45,256 nucleotides of DNA from contig JANQLL010000074.1 of NCBI GenBank assembly GCA_028280605.1, forward strand, positions 1-45,256, given 5' to 3'. The translations under genes were made by a program, and so were the position numbers. Below, in pieces: positions 8,073 through 18,589 of the stretch. The stretch comes from Candidatus Gastranaerophilales bacterium. GTDB taxonomy: Bacteria; Cyanobacteriota; Vampirovibrionia; Gastranaerophilales; JANQFW01. The notes below the pieces were generated by a model. The model saw only the letters and a list, made by a program, of their open reading frames with translations, ran no database searches and had not been told where the DNA came from. The first letter of the stretch is position 1; the number at the start of each line of letters is the position of its first letter.

Positions 8073-9700
8073 AAGTTAATAAATTAAGCAGGGATGATTT
8101 GCCCTGGCAACTGGATTATAACTCAGACAGATGCACAATGTGTGGAAGATGTGTTGCATCTTGTCCTTTTAATGCAATCGAAGCAGCTGTTGAAAAAAGA
8201 AGAAAAATTACCAGTTCTGATGTAACACCTAACCCGAAAGCAAACTTTATGACAGTACCGATCATTAAACAGGTTGTGGACTGTGCGCATAGCTGTAGAG
8301 GCTGCGGAATATGTGAAAAAGTTTGTCCTAATACAGCAATTAAACCTGTTAGAAATGAAGATGAAAGATTTGCAATAAAATATAGAGGAACTCTCGCTGA
8401 TCCTTATAAAAAAGGTGGGAGATCAAATCTTAATACAGAGGGCAGAACCCTTGATAAAATAAAAATCGGTAGAATTTCCCAAATGACAGATCCTTCTTTG
8501 GATGCACAAAGGCATACATTTGATATGTTAGCACCTTTAGGTAGAATTTTACCGCCTGAGCAAATTCCATTTGAAATGCAAGACGGTGAACTTAAATTAG
8601 CTAAAAAAATACCGCCTGTGCGTTGGGTTTATCCTATCATTCTTGGTGATATGTCAATTGGGGCATTATCTTGGAGAATGTGGGAAGCTATTGCAATTGC
8701 AACAGCTTATCTCAACGAAGAAATAGGGCTGCCTATCAGAATGTGTACGGGAGAAGGTGGTATACCTTCACGATTATTAAAATCTGAACATTTAAAATAT
8801 ATGATTCTCCAAATTGCATCCGGGCATTTTGGTTGGAACAGAATTATAAATGCTATGCCGGAAATGGTTGAAGATCCTGCCGGTATATTAATTAAAATAG
8901 GTCAAGGCGCAAAACCCGGAGACGGAGGACTTTTACAATCTAAAAAGGTTGCTAAGCACATCCAGGAAATCAGGGGTGTACCAAAAGCAGACTTATTAAG
9001 CCCTCCAAACCATCAAGGACTCTATTCTATTGAAGAAAGCGTACAAAAAATGTTCTTATCATTTAATGCAGCTTTCAAATTCAGAGTACCTGTAGCAATT
9101 AAAGTTGCAGCAAGTGCAACTAGTGTTTCTGTATACAATAACTTATTAAGAGATCCTTATAACATTGTCGGAGGCTTCTTCCTCGATGGCATTTCAGGTG
9201 GAACCGGCGCCGCTCATGAAATTTCGCTTGATCACACCGGACACCCGGCAGTATCTAAATTAAGAGACTGTTATTTAGCAGCAGTGCATCAAGGCAAACA
9301 AGGACAAATTCCTCTTTGGGCAGCAGGTGGTCTTGGTATGACAGGCAACCTCGCAGCAGATGCATTTAAAATGTACTCTTTAGGAGCAAACGGCATATTT
9401 ACAGGAAAACTAATACTTCAACTGGCAGGTTGTGTGGGTAATGACAACGGTAAGTGTAATGCTTGTAATACCGGCTTATGCCCTGTTGGTATTTGTACTC
9501 AAAACCCAGTATTAGTAAAACGTCTTGATATTGATAAAGTAGCTGAGAATATTGTTAATTACTTCTTAGCTGTAAATCATGAGTTTAAAAAGCTTATGGC
9601 TCCTATTGGAAACAGTTCATTACCTGTAGGTCGATCAGATGCACTTGTTTCTGTAGATAAGAATGTGGCAGACAGATTGAAAATTCAATATGCTTGCTAA
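8060..9700 (+). CDS. gltB: Glutamate synthase FMN-binding catalytic subunit with ferredoxin domains
   Basis: The protein is 546 residues. Two ferredoxin-type 4Fe-4S motifs are N-terminal: CTMCGRCVASCP (from C25) and CRGCGICEKVCP (from C79). The FMN/2-oxoglutarate barrel follows, with GEGGIPSR and GQGAKPGDGG segments and DGISGGTGAAH, all typical of the GltB synthase domain. A Cys-rich stretch near the end (CNACNTGLCPVGIC) matches the family's Fe-S ligands. It converts 2-oxoglutarate and ammonia to glutamate using electrons from Fe-S centres. The start overlaps the amidotransferase gene, so production is coupled. The extra ferredoxin motifs are as in archaeal homologues. Confidence 0.9.
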   Translation: MATIKVNKLSRDDLPWQLDYNSDRCTMCGRCVASCPFNAIEAAVEKRRKITSSDVTPNPKANFMTVPIIKQVVDCAHSCRGCGICEKVCPNTAIKPVRNEDERFAIKYRGTLADPYKKGGRSNLNTEGRTLDKIKIGRISQMTDPSLDAQRHTFDMLAPLGRILPPEQIPFEMQDGELKLAKKIPPVRWVYPIILGDMSIGALSWRMWEAIAIATAYLNEEIGLPIRMCTGEGGIPSRLLKSEHLKYMILQIASGHFGWNRIINAMPEMVEDPAGILIKIGQGAKPGDGGLLQSKKVAKHIQEIRGVPKADLLSPPNHQGLYSIEESVQKMFLSFNAAFKFRVPVAIKVAASATSVSVYNNLLRDPYNIVGGFFLDGISGGTGAAHEISLDHTGHPAVSKLRDCYLAAVHQGKQGQIPLWAAGGLGMTGNLAADAFKMYSLGANGIFTGKLILQLAGCVGNDNGKCNACNTGLCPVGICTQNPVLVKRLDIDKVAENIVNYFLAVNHEFKKLMAPIGNSSLPVGRSDALVSVDKNVADRLKIQYAC

Positions 9701-9749
9701 ATTTTTATTAGGATAGTGTATCAAAATCAAAATGTTATTGGAGGAATCA

Positions 9750-12086
9750 ATGCCTGAGAGTACTAGAGCACTAATTGACGGTGTTATAAACGGAAAAAGA
9801 ATTTCTACACAGGAATTATTACAAAAAATATATAAAAAACTGGAAGAGGGCTATACAGAATTTGAAGTCAATGCTTCCGGTCAACACGATATAGGTGGAC
9901 CATTATGGACACAAGATGGCAAGCCGCTAAAGTTTTATGTAAAAAACCCGGGCCAAAGGGTCGGATCTATGGGTATGGAGGGAACCCGGATTATTATTGA
10001 AGGTTCTGCTTCTGCTGATGTAGGCTGGTTAAATGCCGGTGCTGAAATCATCTTAAAAGGTGATGGCGGAGATACAACTGCACACTGCGCTGCAAACGGT
10101 AAAATATATGTTGCAGGTAGAGCTGGCACCAGATCAGGTGCATTAATGAAGCATGACCCTAAATTTGCTGCGCCTGAGTTTTGGGTGCTTAAAAATACCG
10201 GTTCATTCAGCTTTGAATTTATGGGCGGCGGTATTGCGGTAGTTTGCGGTTATGATTGCGAAGACCTCGATTCAGTACTGGGCTACAGAAGTTGTATTGG
10301 TATGGTAGGCGGTACTGTTTATGTAAGAGGAAATGTTAAAAACTTATCTGGTGAGGTCTGGTTGATGGACCTTGATGAAAAAGATATTAATTTCCTTAAA
10401 AACGGCATGACCGAGTTTTTAGATAAAATTGAAAGACCTGAAGTATATAAAGAATTAACTAATTTTTCCGATTGGAAAAAAATAGTTGCAAAAACTTATG
10501 AAGAAAGAAATCGTCGTTCATTCAAGCCGGTTGTTGATTATAGACTAAGCAAGTGGGTAGAAGGCGGAATATTTGGCGATATAATTGAAGAAGATTATTT
10601 TGTAGCTAATTTCTTCGAGACTAATGACTTAAGGCTCAAATTTCCAGAGTGGAGAAATGCTGCTTATTCAGCACCTTGTGAATACAGTTGCCCTATCAGT
10701 ATACCTACACAAAAGAGAATATCTCTATTAAGACAGGGCAAAATACAAGACGCATTGAATCTAGTGTTAGATTTCAGTCCATTTCCGGGTTCTGTTTGTG
10801 GGCAGGTTTGTCCAAACCTTTGTATTGAAGAATGTAGCAGAAAATATATTGATGATCCTGTAAAAGTTAAAGATGTTGGCTTATTAAGCAAAAGCTTAGA
10901 TGTAAAAATGCCGGAAAAAGAAATTGATAAGCATATTGCAATTATTGGTTCAGGTTCTGCTGGTTTATCAGGAGCCTGGCACTTAAGAAGGCATGGCTAT
11001 CAAGTTGATATTTTTGAAGAAGACAGTATTATCGGTGGTAAGTTAAAGCAGGTTATTCCAACCGAGAGGTTAAACCCTGAAATCCTTGATACTGAACTTA
11101 ACAGAATCAAAAACATAGGTGTAAATTGCAAGACTGATACAAAAGTCACTAAAGATATGTTTAATGAACTTCAGAATGATTATGATGCTGTGGTAGTTTC
11201 GGTTGGTGCACAAAATCCTGTTGTAATACCATTTGAAGGTCATGAAAGACTTGTTAAAGGGCTTGACTTCTTAAAATCTATCAATAAAGGTGGAAAACCT
11301 CCGGTAGGTGAAAAAGTTGTAGTTATCGGTGCGGGCAATGCTGCAATGGACGTTGTAATCGGTGCTTATCAAATGGGAGCAAAAGAAGTTACTGCCATTG
11401 ATATACAAAAGCCTGCTGCGTTTGAAAAAGAAATTGAACACGCTGAAAATCTTGGGGCTAAAATCTTATGGCCTTGCTATACAGATAAGGTCACAGAAAA
11501 AGGTGTTTATTTAAAGGACAGCACTTTATTAGAAGCAGATACTGTAATTATTTCTGTTGGTGACAGACCTGATTTCTCTTTCCTTACTGATAAGTACTTA
11601 GATGAAAGAGGTAGAGTAAAAATCAATGACTACAATCAATCAGAAGTAAATGAAAAGGTATTTATACCTGGTGATGCGATTAAGCCTGGCTTATTTACCC
11701 ATGCAATAGGTGACGGACGAAAAGTTGCTATCAATATAGATAGAATGCTAACCGGTAAAGAGCTTGATAAATTTGAAAGAGCACCTGTTTTACCGGCAGA
11801 TAGAGTTAAAGAAGAATTCTACCACCCGATGAACAGTAATAATATACTGGGAATGGATGCTGTTGATGAAACCAAGCGCTGTATGAGCTGCGGATTCTGT
11901 CGAGATTGTTATTTCTGCTTAGAAGCTTGTCCTGAACAAGCTATAACAAGAAATGAAAATAAAGACGGTACTTTCGAATATATTAGTGACCCAAATAAAT
12001 GTATAGGCTGCGGTATTTGTGCCGGGGTTTGCCCTTGCGGTGTTTGGACAATGCTTGATAATGTAGAAAAATATCTTGAAGCTTAA
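9750..12086 (+). CDS. Fused GXGXG domain plus GltD-like flavoprotein of glutamate synthase
   Basis: The protein is 778 residues. ATG 9750 is chosen because GGAGG lies at 9740-9744; an ATG at 9732 has no site. In order it has: a GXGXG beta-helix (about 40-230, e.g. GDGGDTTAHCAANGKIYVAG), which is usually the C-terminal domain of GltB; a GltD-like Cys-rich Fe-S region (CEYSC, CGQVCPNLCIEEC); an FAD motif IIGSGSAGLSGA; an NAD(P) motif VVIGAGNAAMD; and two C-terminal ferredoxin clusters (CMSCGFCRDC and CIGCGICAGVCPCG). It passes electrons from NAD(P)H, or possibly ferredoxin, to the FMN subunit. Fusing the GXGXG domain to the small subunit is the notable point. A bidirectional terminator follows. 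Confidence 0.88.
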   Translation: MPESTRALIDGVINGKRISTQELLQKIYKKLEEGYTEFEVNASGQHDIGGPLWTQDGKPLKFYVKNPGQRVGSMGMEGTRIIIEGSASADVGWLNAGAEIILKGDGGDTTAHCAANGKIYVAGRAGTRSGALMKHDPKFAAPEFWVLKNTGSFSFEFMGGGIAVVCGYDCEDLDSVLGYRSCIGMVGGTVYVRGNVKNLSGEVWLMDLDEKDINFLKNGMTEFLDKIERPEVYKELTNFSDWKKIVAKTYEERNRRSFKPVVDYRLSKWVEGGIFGDIIEEDYFVANFFETNDLRLKFPEWRNAAYSAPCEYSCPISIPTQKRISLLRQGKIQDALNLVLDFSPFPGSVCGQVCPNLCIEECSRKYIDDPVKVKDVGLLSKSLDVKMPEKEIDKHIAIIGSGSAGLSGAWHLRRHGYQVDIFEEDSIIGGKLKQVIPTERLNPEILDTELNRIKNIGVNCKTDTKVTKDMFNELQNDYDAVVVSVGAQNPVVIPFEGHERLVKGLDFLKSINKGGKPPVGEKVVVIGAGNAAMDVVIGAYQMGAKEVTAIDIQKPAAFEKEIEHAENLGAKILWPCYTDKVTEKGVYLKDSTLLEADTVIISVGDRPDFSFLTDKYLDERGRVKINDYNQSEVNEKVFIPGDAIKPGLFTHAIGDGRKVAINIDRMLTGKELDKFERAPVLPADRVKEEFYHPMNSNNILGMDAVDETKRCMSCGFCRDCYFCLEACPEQAITRNENKDGTFEYISDPNKCIGCGICAGVCPCGVWTMLDNVEKYLEA

Positions 12087-12109
12087 GTAATAATAAAAAT
12101 TTATAGAAT

Positions 12110-12135
12110 AAAAGAGGCTTTAATTAGCCTCTTTT
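12110..12135. terminator. Bidirectional terminator between glutamate synthase and mqnA
   Basis: A 10-bp stem with core AAAGAGGCT / AGCCTCTTT and a 6-base loop lies between two converging genes. T-rich runs follow on both strands. It ends the glutamate synthase operon and the leftward futalosine operon. Confidence 0.8.
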
Positions 12136-12142
12136 GCTATTT

Positions 12143-12931
12143 TCATATAAAATTTTTATAGATAGCCATTCCTCTCTTGTGGGAGAACGTTAAATCATAA
12201 TCTAATCTTTCATAATAATCTTTTACAGTATCAGAAGCCAAGTTTAAATCTTTAGCAACAGCTTTTTCTATACTTTTAATATTTTTTAGCCCTATATCTT
12301 TTGATTTTTTAAATAAAATTTTCATATAATTCACTTCATCAGGATATTTATCAGCTATTTCACGCCTAACAGCCCACAATGCAAAGCAAAATGCAGTTTT
12401 ATATTTTTGATACCACAATTCACCTAAATCATAAACATATTTAAAATCCTTCTTCCAGTGCTCTTTCAGTGCTTTATCCCCAATAATAAGAACAGCATCG
12501 CAATCTTTGTATAAGTCTTCTGTTGTTACAATATGTCCCTGGCAATAATCAGGACTAATTCCTTTTTCATTTAATAAAATTTTTAATAAATGTGCAGAAG
12601 TCGCAGATTCATTTGCTAAAACAATTTTTTTATTGCTTAATAAATCCTCCAACAAGTAGTGGGAGGCAATAATTACACTACGAACAGGACCACGGCAGCT
12701 TATTGATAAGTCTTCCAAAATATAAAATTTGTCAGGATTTTTTAGCACCTCATAAGTTGACATGGGGCTAATATCAAGGCTATTATTTAGCATCAATGCA
12801 TTAAGACCAGCAGGATTAGCATTTATAAAATTAAAATTAGCTTCTAAAAGATTATTATCAAAGCCATAATAAACAGGCAAAACGTTTGCATAAGGTAATC
12901 TGCCGATTCGCAAGTTATTCAATCCATTCAA
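12143..12931 (-). CDS. mqnA: Chorismate dehydratase MqnA, futalosine pathway
   Basis: The protein is 262 residues, normal for MqnA, when started at TTG 12929-12931, which has GGAGG at 12940-12944 with 8 bases between. The longer frame to 13039 would add a spurious hydrophobic leader and lacks a site. The sequence has the periplasmic-binding-like fold of MqnA: IGRLPYANVLPVYYGF at the N-terminus, ISPMSTYEVLKNP, then SCRGPVRSVIIAS. It converts chorismate to 3-[(1-carboxyvinyl)oxy]benzoate, the first step of the futalosine route to menaquinone. It overlaps the upstream deaminase-like gene by 17 bases, strong support for a shared pathway. Confidence 0.87.
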   Translation of the reverse strand: MNGLNNLRIGRLPYANVLPVYYGFDNNLLEANFNFINANPAGLNALMLNNSLDISPMSTYEVLKNPDKFYILEDLSISCRGPVRSVIIASHYLLEDLLSNKKIVLANESATSAHLLKILLNEKGISPDYCQGHIVTTEDLYKDCDAVLIIGDKALKEHWKKDFKYVYDLGELWYQKYKTAFCFALWAVRREIADKYPDEVNYMKILFKKSKDIGLKNIKSIEKAVAKDLNLASDTVKDYYERLDYDLTFSHKRGMAIYKNFI

Positions 12932-14090
12932 TGCTATACCCTCCTTCCTTAATGATCTCTTTGATAATATTATCAGGCTTAGTAGGACAAATATCAACAC
13001 ATAGAAATTTGGCAATCTTTCCCTGCTCCAAAGTTCCAAACAAATTTTGTACTTTTAAGCTTTTTGCGCCATTTATTGTAGCCATTTCAAAAATTTTATT
13101 CTCAGAAATATTTTTATAATTATCTAATATAAATTTCATCTCATCAAATATACTTAAACTCTCTGTGCTAGCCAGTGAATCTGTACCTAATGCAGGATTT
13201 AAATTGCATTTTTGCATTTTATTAATGTCAGGTAATTTATTATGCAGGTTTAAATTGCTTCTAGGGCATATGCAGGTATTAACATTAAAATTTTTTAATA
13301 TTTTAAAATCCTCATCCTTACAATATAAAAGATGAACAGCTAATAAATTTTCATCTAAAATACCAAGATTTTGGGCATAATTAATAGGTGAAGTATTCGG
13401 CAATTGCCAATCATCATAGATCAATCCTCGACTATCTAAAAACTCTTTCCATTTTCCTTTTTTAGAAGTAATAAACTCTAATTCTAAAGAATGCTCAGCT
13501 AAATGAATAGAACATAAATTCTTCCCTGTTGATTGTTTAATGCTTTTTATTAACTCAGAGTGCGTAGAATATAATGAATGTATCGCCAATGAAATATTCT
13601 TACCTTGTTTTATAGCTTTTATTTCCTGGCAATTATCAACTTCATTTTCATTGCCCAGATATTCTTTAAACCACGTACCATATAACTTTGAATCAATAAA
13701 CTCTTCCTTGGTTAGACCTGATGTAGATATATCTCCAACAGCTATGCAACCCAGATTATACAAACCTTGATAAGTTTTTGCTGCTGATTGCTTAATTTGC
13801 TCATATGATATATTCTCTTTTATTCTTTTAATATCTTCAATCCAGCTAATAAAATCTTTATTATATTTTATATGAGGAGCAATTGCTGATAATTCAGTAT
13901 GAGTATGTGCATTAATTAAGCCCGGCATCAATGTTTTATCCGCAAGCTCAATAATTTCTGCATCAAGCGGCTTTTGCCCTGTGATATTTAAAATTTTATT
14001 ATTTTTGCATATTAAATAGCTGTTTTTTAGTATCTTATAAGGGGTTACTATTATCCAGTGCGCATAATATGCTTTTTTTATATTGTTCAT
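12915..14090 (-). CDS. Amidohydrolase, probable aminodeoxyfutalosine deaminase
   Basis: The protein is 391 residues of the metal-dependent amidohydrolase family. The first metal motif is AHTHTELS (61-68), with later ligands expected around SIHLAEHS, AVHLLYCK and GTDSLASTES. The start has GAGGAA upstream. HTHTELS is typical of the 6-amino-6-deoxyfutalosine deaminase (MqnX-like) branch, and the 17-base overlap with mqnA fits that role. It would convert aminodeoxyfutalosine to dehypoxanthine futalosine precursors in the cytosol. The alternative is a related cytosine/guanine deaminase-like enzyme. The start lies only 32 bases from the divergent ligase gene, so their promoters must overlap. Confidence 0.75.
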   Translation of the reverse strand: MNNIKKAYYAHWIIVTPYKILKNSYLICKNNKILNITGQKPLDAEIIELADKTLMPGLINAHTHTELSAIAPHIKYNKDFISWIEDIKRIKENISYEQIKQSAAKTYQGLYNLGCIAVGDISTSGLTKEEFIDSKLYGTWFKEYLGNENEVDNCQEIKAIKQGKNISLAIHSLYSTHSELIKSIKQSTGKNLCSIHLAEHSLELEFITSKKGKWKEFLDSRGLIYDDWQLPNTSPINYAQNLGILDENLLAVHLLYCKDEDFKILKNFNVNTCICPRSNLNLHNKLPDINKMQKCNLNPALGTDSLASTESLSIFDEMKFILDNYKNISENKIFEMATINGAKSLKVQNLFGTLEQGKIAKFLCVDICPTKPDNIIKEIIKEGGYSIEWIE

Positions 14091-14122
14091 TTTGTTTATT
14101 CCTCAATTGTATTTTATCATTT

Positions 14123-15847
14123 ATGAATAAATTTATTAATTTTTTAAAATTTTTTGAAAATAAAAAAAATTATTCTGATAATTTTTTTGAATTAATGCAG
14201 CAAAAATTTAACAGTTACGGCTCTAAAACAGCTATAAGCTTTAAACAAGGTGAGAACTGGCAAAATTTAAGTTATACTGAACTTTTTGAACTTATTAAAA
14301 GCCTATCGAATTATTTTAGAAGCCAAGGCATCAAAAAAGGCGATAGAATAGCAATTTTATCAGAATCAAGACCGGGATGGGGAGTTGCATTTTTTGCATC
14401 AATGTTCACTGGAGCAATTGCAGTACCTCTGGAGTTTAAAGCAACATTGCCAGAATTAGTGCCTCTTGCTTCAAATTGCACTCCTGGTATAATATGTACG
14501 TCATTAAATTGTATTGACACAGCCATTGAGCTAAAATCCCAAGTTTCATCAATAGAAAATATTTTTATAGTTAATAATAAAAAATATTCAGGTGAATTTT
14601 TATCTTTATATGACTTAGAGACCCATACAGGCGATTTAAATATAAACTCTAGCCCTAGAGATACTGCAATGATAGCTTATACATCAGGAACCACAGCAGC
14701 ACCTAAAGGTATTATGCTTACTTACGGCAATATACTCTCGCAACTAAATGATTTTGATAAGGCTTTTAATGTTAGTTACCTTCCTAAAATATCCTTTCTT
14801 TCTATTTATCCTTTAGATCATATTTTTCAAATAACTGTAGGGCTTATTGCTATTTTGTATAGGGGAGGCCAGATCACTTATTCTACAGAGTTTCATTGGC
14901 ATGAGCTTATGGAAATCATACGAAAGCAAAGAATATCAATGCTTGTTGTTTCTCCAAAATTTTTACATGTTTTAAAAGAAAAAATAGAAAAAGAAATTTT
15001 TAAATCTAAAATTTTACAAGTTTTCTATAAAATATCAAAATACATGCCAACTAACTTTTTGTTATTTACGCTTTTAGGCAGGATTTTATTTATTAAAATT
15101 CATAAGCAGATGGGTGGTAAGCTTAAAGGTATTATGTGCGGTGGCGCACCACTTGATTTTGATACAGAAAAATTCTTTTTTAAAATTGGCATACCTGTTT
15201 TTCAAGGGTATGGCATTACGGAATGCAGTCCTGTTGTATCGGCTAACAGTTTTATTTCTTACAAGATAGGTTCTGTTGGTAAGCCTATGCCAAGTGTTAG
15301 CGTAAAAATTTCTGAAGACAAAGAAATACTGGTAAAAGGCCCAAATATTATGAAGGGTTATTATAACAGACCTGACCTAACAGCTGATGCAATTGATGAA
15401 GACGGTTGGTTTAGCACAGGTGATATCGGAAGAATTGATGGTAAGGGTTATTTATTTATAACAGGCAGGCTAAAGAATCTAATAGAGCTTAGCTCCAGCG
15501 ACAAAGTGCAGCCCGAAGAAGTAGAAGCTGTATTATCTAAAAGCAAAAAAATTAAAGAAATATGTATAATAGGTAATCCTGTAAAATCAGGTAAACGAAT
15601 AGGTACAGAAGATTTAATAGCTGTTGCAGTTCCTTGCGATAAAGTTCGAAAAAACCTTGATTGCAATATTAATGCCCTAAAAAAAGAGATTACAGAAGAA
15701 ATAAACAGCTTTTCTCAAGAATTATCAAGTTATAAGCGCCCTCATAAAGTTGTTATATCTAATGAGGACCTACCTAAAACAAGAACCGGAAAAATAAAGA
15801 GAAATGAGGTTCTAAAATGGTACAGCTTATTTAATAATGATAATTAA
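14123..15847 (+). CDS. AMP-forming acyl ligase (long-chain acyl-CoA/ACP synthetase-like)
   Basis: The protein is 574 residues from ATG 14123; the longer frame from 14069 would run into the divergent gene. It has the complete ANL signature set: [20 protein letters not shown] (phosphate loop), [21 protein letters not shown] (adenylate binding) and a C-terminal Lys in [13 protein letters not shown]. It activates a carboxylate with ATP, most likely a fatty acid, giving acyl-AMP and then an acyl thioester. Acyl-CoA and acyl-ACP synthetases cannot be told apart here. No clear ribosome binding site precedes the start. Its stop overlaps the converging cysN stop by 4 bases. Confidence 0.82.
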   Translation: MNKFINFLKFFENKKNYSDNFFELMQQKFNSYGSKTAISFKQGENWQNLSYTELFELIKSLSNYFRSQGIKKGDRIAILSESRPGWGVAFFASMFTGAIAVPLEFKATLPELVPLASNCTPGIICTSLNCIDTAIELKSQVSSIENIFIVNNKKYSGEFLSLYDLETHTGDLNINSSPRDTAMIAYTSGTTAAPKGIMLTYGNILSQLNDFDKAFNVSYLPKISFLSIYPLDHIFQITVGLIAILYRGGQITYSTEFHWHELMEIIRKQRISMLVVSPKFLHVLKEKIEKEIFKSKILQVFYKISKYMPTNFLLFTLLGRILFIKIHKQMGGKLKGIMCGGAPLDFDTEKFFFKIGIPVFQGYGITECSPVVSANSFISYKIGSVGKPMPSVSVKISEDKEILVKGPNIMKGYYNRPDLTADAIDEDGWFSTGDIGRIDGKGYLFITGRLKNLIELSSSDKVQPEEVEAVLSKSKKIKEICIIGNPVKSGKRIGTEDLIAVAVPCDKVRKNLDCNINALKKEITEEINSFSQELSSYKRPHKVVISNEDLPKTRTGKIKRNEVLKWYSLFNNDN

Positions 15848-17685
15848 TGAAATACATTTTCTGATTTTAAATAGTCATAAACTTTAGCACTATTTTGATC
15901 AATGCTGCCTGTTTGGCCAATTTTTAAATCATAATTAATATCAGTCGTAATCTCATCTCCCACCCACACAATTTTGATTTTTTGAGCGTCAAGAGAAGTT
16001 TTTATCAACTTAATATCATCTTCTGTCAGTTCAGATGCAGTCACAATGGTTAAAATACCAGCATCAATCAATATATTAACAGTCTCTGCTAATCTTCGAA
16101 TATGTTCTTCCCTATTTTTATCGCCATCCTTAATATCTGCGTCCAATCCATATAAAAGGTTACTCATACCAAGGAAGTAAACAGGCTTATTGTCGTTAAA
16201 CAAAATTTCCTCAAGCTTTTTAGCAAGTTTTTTTCTGTTTAAATTGTCATTTCCTGTAATTAATAAAAGTGTAGGATCCTGTTTATATTTATAAGCTCTG
16301 TCTTTTGCAGAAATATTACCTTTTTCCCATTTGTAATTTCTTATAAATACTTTATTTTGCATCCAAGATTCTTTATCCTGTAATGTTTCCCTAACAAGTC
16401 CGCCACCACAAATCTCGTAATCATCAACAATTACAAATCTTGATGTGATTGTAATATGCTCTTTTAAGTCAAAACCAAACAGTTTATTAAGCTTAAAAAC
16501 ACATTCTGCAACATCATGCCTGTCGATGAAGTCTTTATCAGCGGCAGTGTTAAGACTAGAAGCATCAATTATACGTATTATTTCTTCTAAACCGGCTTTA
16601 ATTCTGGTAGTACCTATTTTAAATAAATATTCCTTATTTTTTACCATTGGCTTTTTGCCTAACCAAAAAAGATTTACTTTTATCCTTGAGGATAATGACG
16701 GTTGCACTTCGCTTATCTTTGTCATTAATTCGCCTCTGGTTATATAAATTTGCTCTTCCAGTGTAAAACCTGTTGCTTGCCCTGCTGATACTTTAGTTTG
16801 TTCAGGACAATTAAACATTTCTATGGCTTTAACTTTGCTTTTTTTACCTGAAGGGCAAAATATAACTTCATCACCAACGTTTATGCTTCCTGTTTCAATG
16901 CTTCCTGCAATTATTCTTCTGTTATCATTGTGTTTTGTAAATTTATAAACATCCTGTACAGGCATTCTAAAAGGCTTATTAATAGGCAATTCTTCTTTTT
17001 TAAAATGATCAAGGGTATTTAATACAGTATCACCTTTGTACCATGGAATTTTATTGCTAATTTCTGCGATGTTATCCCCTACAAGTCCGCTGACAGGTAT
17101 AAAACAATGCGGATTAACATCAATATTATTAAGGAATTCAGAATAATCTTTTACTATTTTATTAAATATATCTTGATTATAATCGATGCGATCCATCTTA
17201 TTTACAAGCACAGCAATTTGTTTAATACCCAGCATTGATATTAAATAGCCGTGTCTTTTAGAGTTTTCCTGAATACCTTCGTCTGCGTCAATAACAAGTA
17301 ATGCTGCTTCTGCTCTGGAAGCGCCGGTAACCATATTTTTCAAAAACTCAATATGCCCCGGAGCATCAATAATAATATAATCACGACTGCGAGTTTTAAA
17401 GAAAACCCTTGCAGCATCAATTGTAATACCTTGTGATTGTTCATCTTTGAGAGCATCAATTAAAAATGCATATTCAAAAGGTTTAGAATTTCTTTCGCAA
17501 AGCTGTTTAACCTGCTCAAGCTTACCGTTTGGCAAAGAATTAGTATCAGCTAATAGTCTTCCTACAATAGTACTTTTGCCATGATCAACATGCCCAATTA
17601 TAACAATATCCATTCGCTGCCTGGTGTCAGAATCTTGAATATTATCTGTTTTTTGTTTTTCAGGATTTAAAACATCAACTCTCAT
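15844..17685 (-). CDS. cysN: Sulfate adenylyltransferase GTPase subunit CysN with degenerate APS-kinase tail
   Basis: The protein is 613 residues. The G domain has G1 GHVDHGKS (31-38), DAPGH (107-111) and NKMD (162-165); EF-Tu-like beta domains run to about 440. AGGA precedes the ATG. GTP hydrolysis drives the CysD adenylyltransferase to make APS from sulfate and ATP. Residues about 472-613 look like an APS kinase but the P-loop is gone: [10 protein letters not shown] stands where GxxGxGKS(T) should be, while [20 protein letters not shown] still recalls the kinase motif. So this is a NodQ/CysNC-type fusion with a probably inactive kinase half. It is last in the operon, 22 bases after cysD. 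Confidence 0.9.
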   Translation of the reverse strand: MRVDVLNPEKQKTDNIQDSDTRQRMDIVIIGHVDHGKSTIVGRLLADTNSLPNGKLEQVKQLCERNSKPFEYAFLIDALKDEQSQGITIDAARVFFKTRSRDYIIIDAPGHIEFLKNMVTGASRAEAALLVIDADEGIQENSKRHGYLISMLGIKQIAVLVNKMDRIDYNQDIFNKIVKDYSEFLNNIDVNPHCFIPVSGLVGDNIAEISNKIPWYKGDTVLNTLDHFKKEELPINKPFRMPVQDVYKFTKHNDNRRIIAGSIETGSINVGDEVIFCPSGKKSKVKAIEMFNCPEQTKVSAGQATGFTLEEQIYITRGELMTKISEVQPSLSSRIKVNLFWLGKKPMVKNKEYLFKIGTTRIKAGLEEIIRIIDASSLNTAADKDFIDRHDVAECVFKLNKLFGFDLKEHITITSRFVIVDDYEICGGGLVRETLQDKESWMQNKVFIRNYKWEKGNISAKDRAYKYKQDPTLLLITGNDNLNRKKLAKKLEEILFNDNKPVYFLGMSNLLYGLDADIKDGDKNREEHIRRLAETVNILIDAGILTIVTASELTEDDIKLIKTSLDAQKIKIVWVGDEITTDINYDLKIGQTGSIDQNSAKVYDYLKSENVFH

Positions 17686-17707
17686 AACAAATCCTTATAT
17701 TATTAAA

Positions 17708-18589
17708 CTACATATAGCCATCTTTTCTTAATGTCTCCAGACCACCGCCGTCATCTTTATCTTGTGCCCTGCCGGAACGTTCAGCTATGTTAGCAAATTT
17801 TCCGCTTTTTAACTCGTAAATTATATCATCAACATTTTTAGCATTGGATTCAACCGGATAAGTACACGGATAACAACCAAGAGAACGATATCTTTTATTA
17901 TGTCCATTGTCAAAATACAAAGAAACAACAGGTATATTTTCTCTTTTAATGTACTCCCAAATATTTAATTCTGTCCAGTCTAAAAGAGGATGAATTCTAA
18001 GATGAGTACCCGGCGCAAAGTCTGTTTTAAACTGATTCCAAAACTCAGGCGGCTGATCGCCAAGTTCCCATTCGTTTTCTTGATTTCTTGGTGAAAAGTA
18101 CCTCTCTTTAGAGCGTGAGCCTTCTTCGTCTGATCTGACGCCTACAATTACGCCTGTATAAGGCTCTTTGTTTTTATCAGGCTCATAGGCATTTTTATCG
18201 TGATTAAATATATATCGCTTGCCATTGCCGCTTAATGTATCATTAAGAGCTGTTGTTTTTAATAATTTACAACACGCTATTCTATCTATATTGCCATCAG
18301 GAAAAGTCTGCTTGGCTGCGAGAGCTTCTTCATTTTGGCCGTAAATAATATTAACATCCCAATCAGCTGCGATTTTATCTCTATATTCGATCATTTCAGG
18401 TATTTTATAAGCTGTGTCTATATGAACTAAAGGAAAAGGCACATGCCCCAAAAAGGCTTTCCTCGCCAAATGTAATAAAACCGTGCTGTCTTTTCCTATA
18501 GACCAAAGCATACACATATTTTTAAAATTTGCGTAGGCTTCTCTGAGTATATGTATACTTTTATTTTCTAATTGATCAAGATAATCCAT
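17708..18589 (-). CDS. cysD: Sulfate adenylyltransferase catalytic subunit CysD
   Basis: The protein is 293 residues, the usual CysD size. The start is the ATG at 18587-18589 that shares one base with the cysC stop (TAATG), with AGGAG 6 bases before it. The PP-loop motif is [16 protein letters not shown] (about residues 30-45), followed by [12 protein letters not shown] and the [11 protein letters not shown] segment of PAPS-reductase-fold ATP sulfurylases. With CysN it makes adenosine 5'-phosphosulfate from sulfate and ATP in the cytosol. The order cysC-cysD-cysN with overlaps shows a tight operon. Nothing is missing from the catalytic motifs. Confidence 0.92.
   Translation of the reverse strand: MDYLDQLENKSIHILREAYANFKNMCMLWSIGKDSTVLLHLARKAFLGHVPFPLVHIDTAYKIPEMIEYRDKIAADWDVNIIYGQNEEALAAKQTFPDGNIDRIACCKLLKTTALNDTLSGNGKRYIFNHDKNAYEPDKNKEPYTGVIVGVRSDEEGSRSKERYFSPRNQENEWELGDQPPEFWNQFKTDFAPGTHLRIHPLLDWTELNIWEYIKRENIPVVSLYFDNGHNKRYRSLGCYPCTYPVESNAKNVDDIIYELKSGKFANIAERSGRAQDKDDGGGLETLRKDGYM

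Noticed and set aside
12932..13039. Upstream extension of mqnA with a hydrophobic leader
   Set aside because: It lies over the end of the deaminase-like gene and lacks a ribosome site; the TTG at 12929-12931 has GGAGG at proper spacing and gives normal MqnA length.
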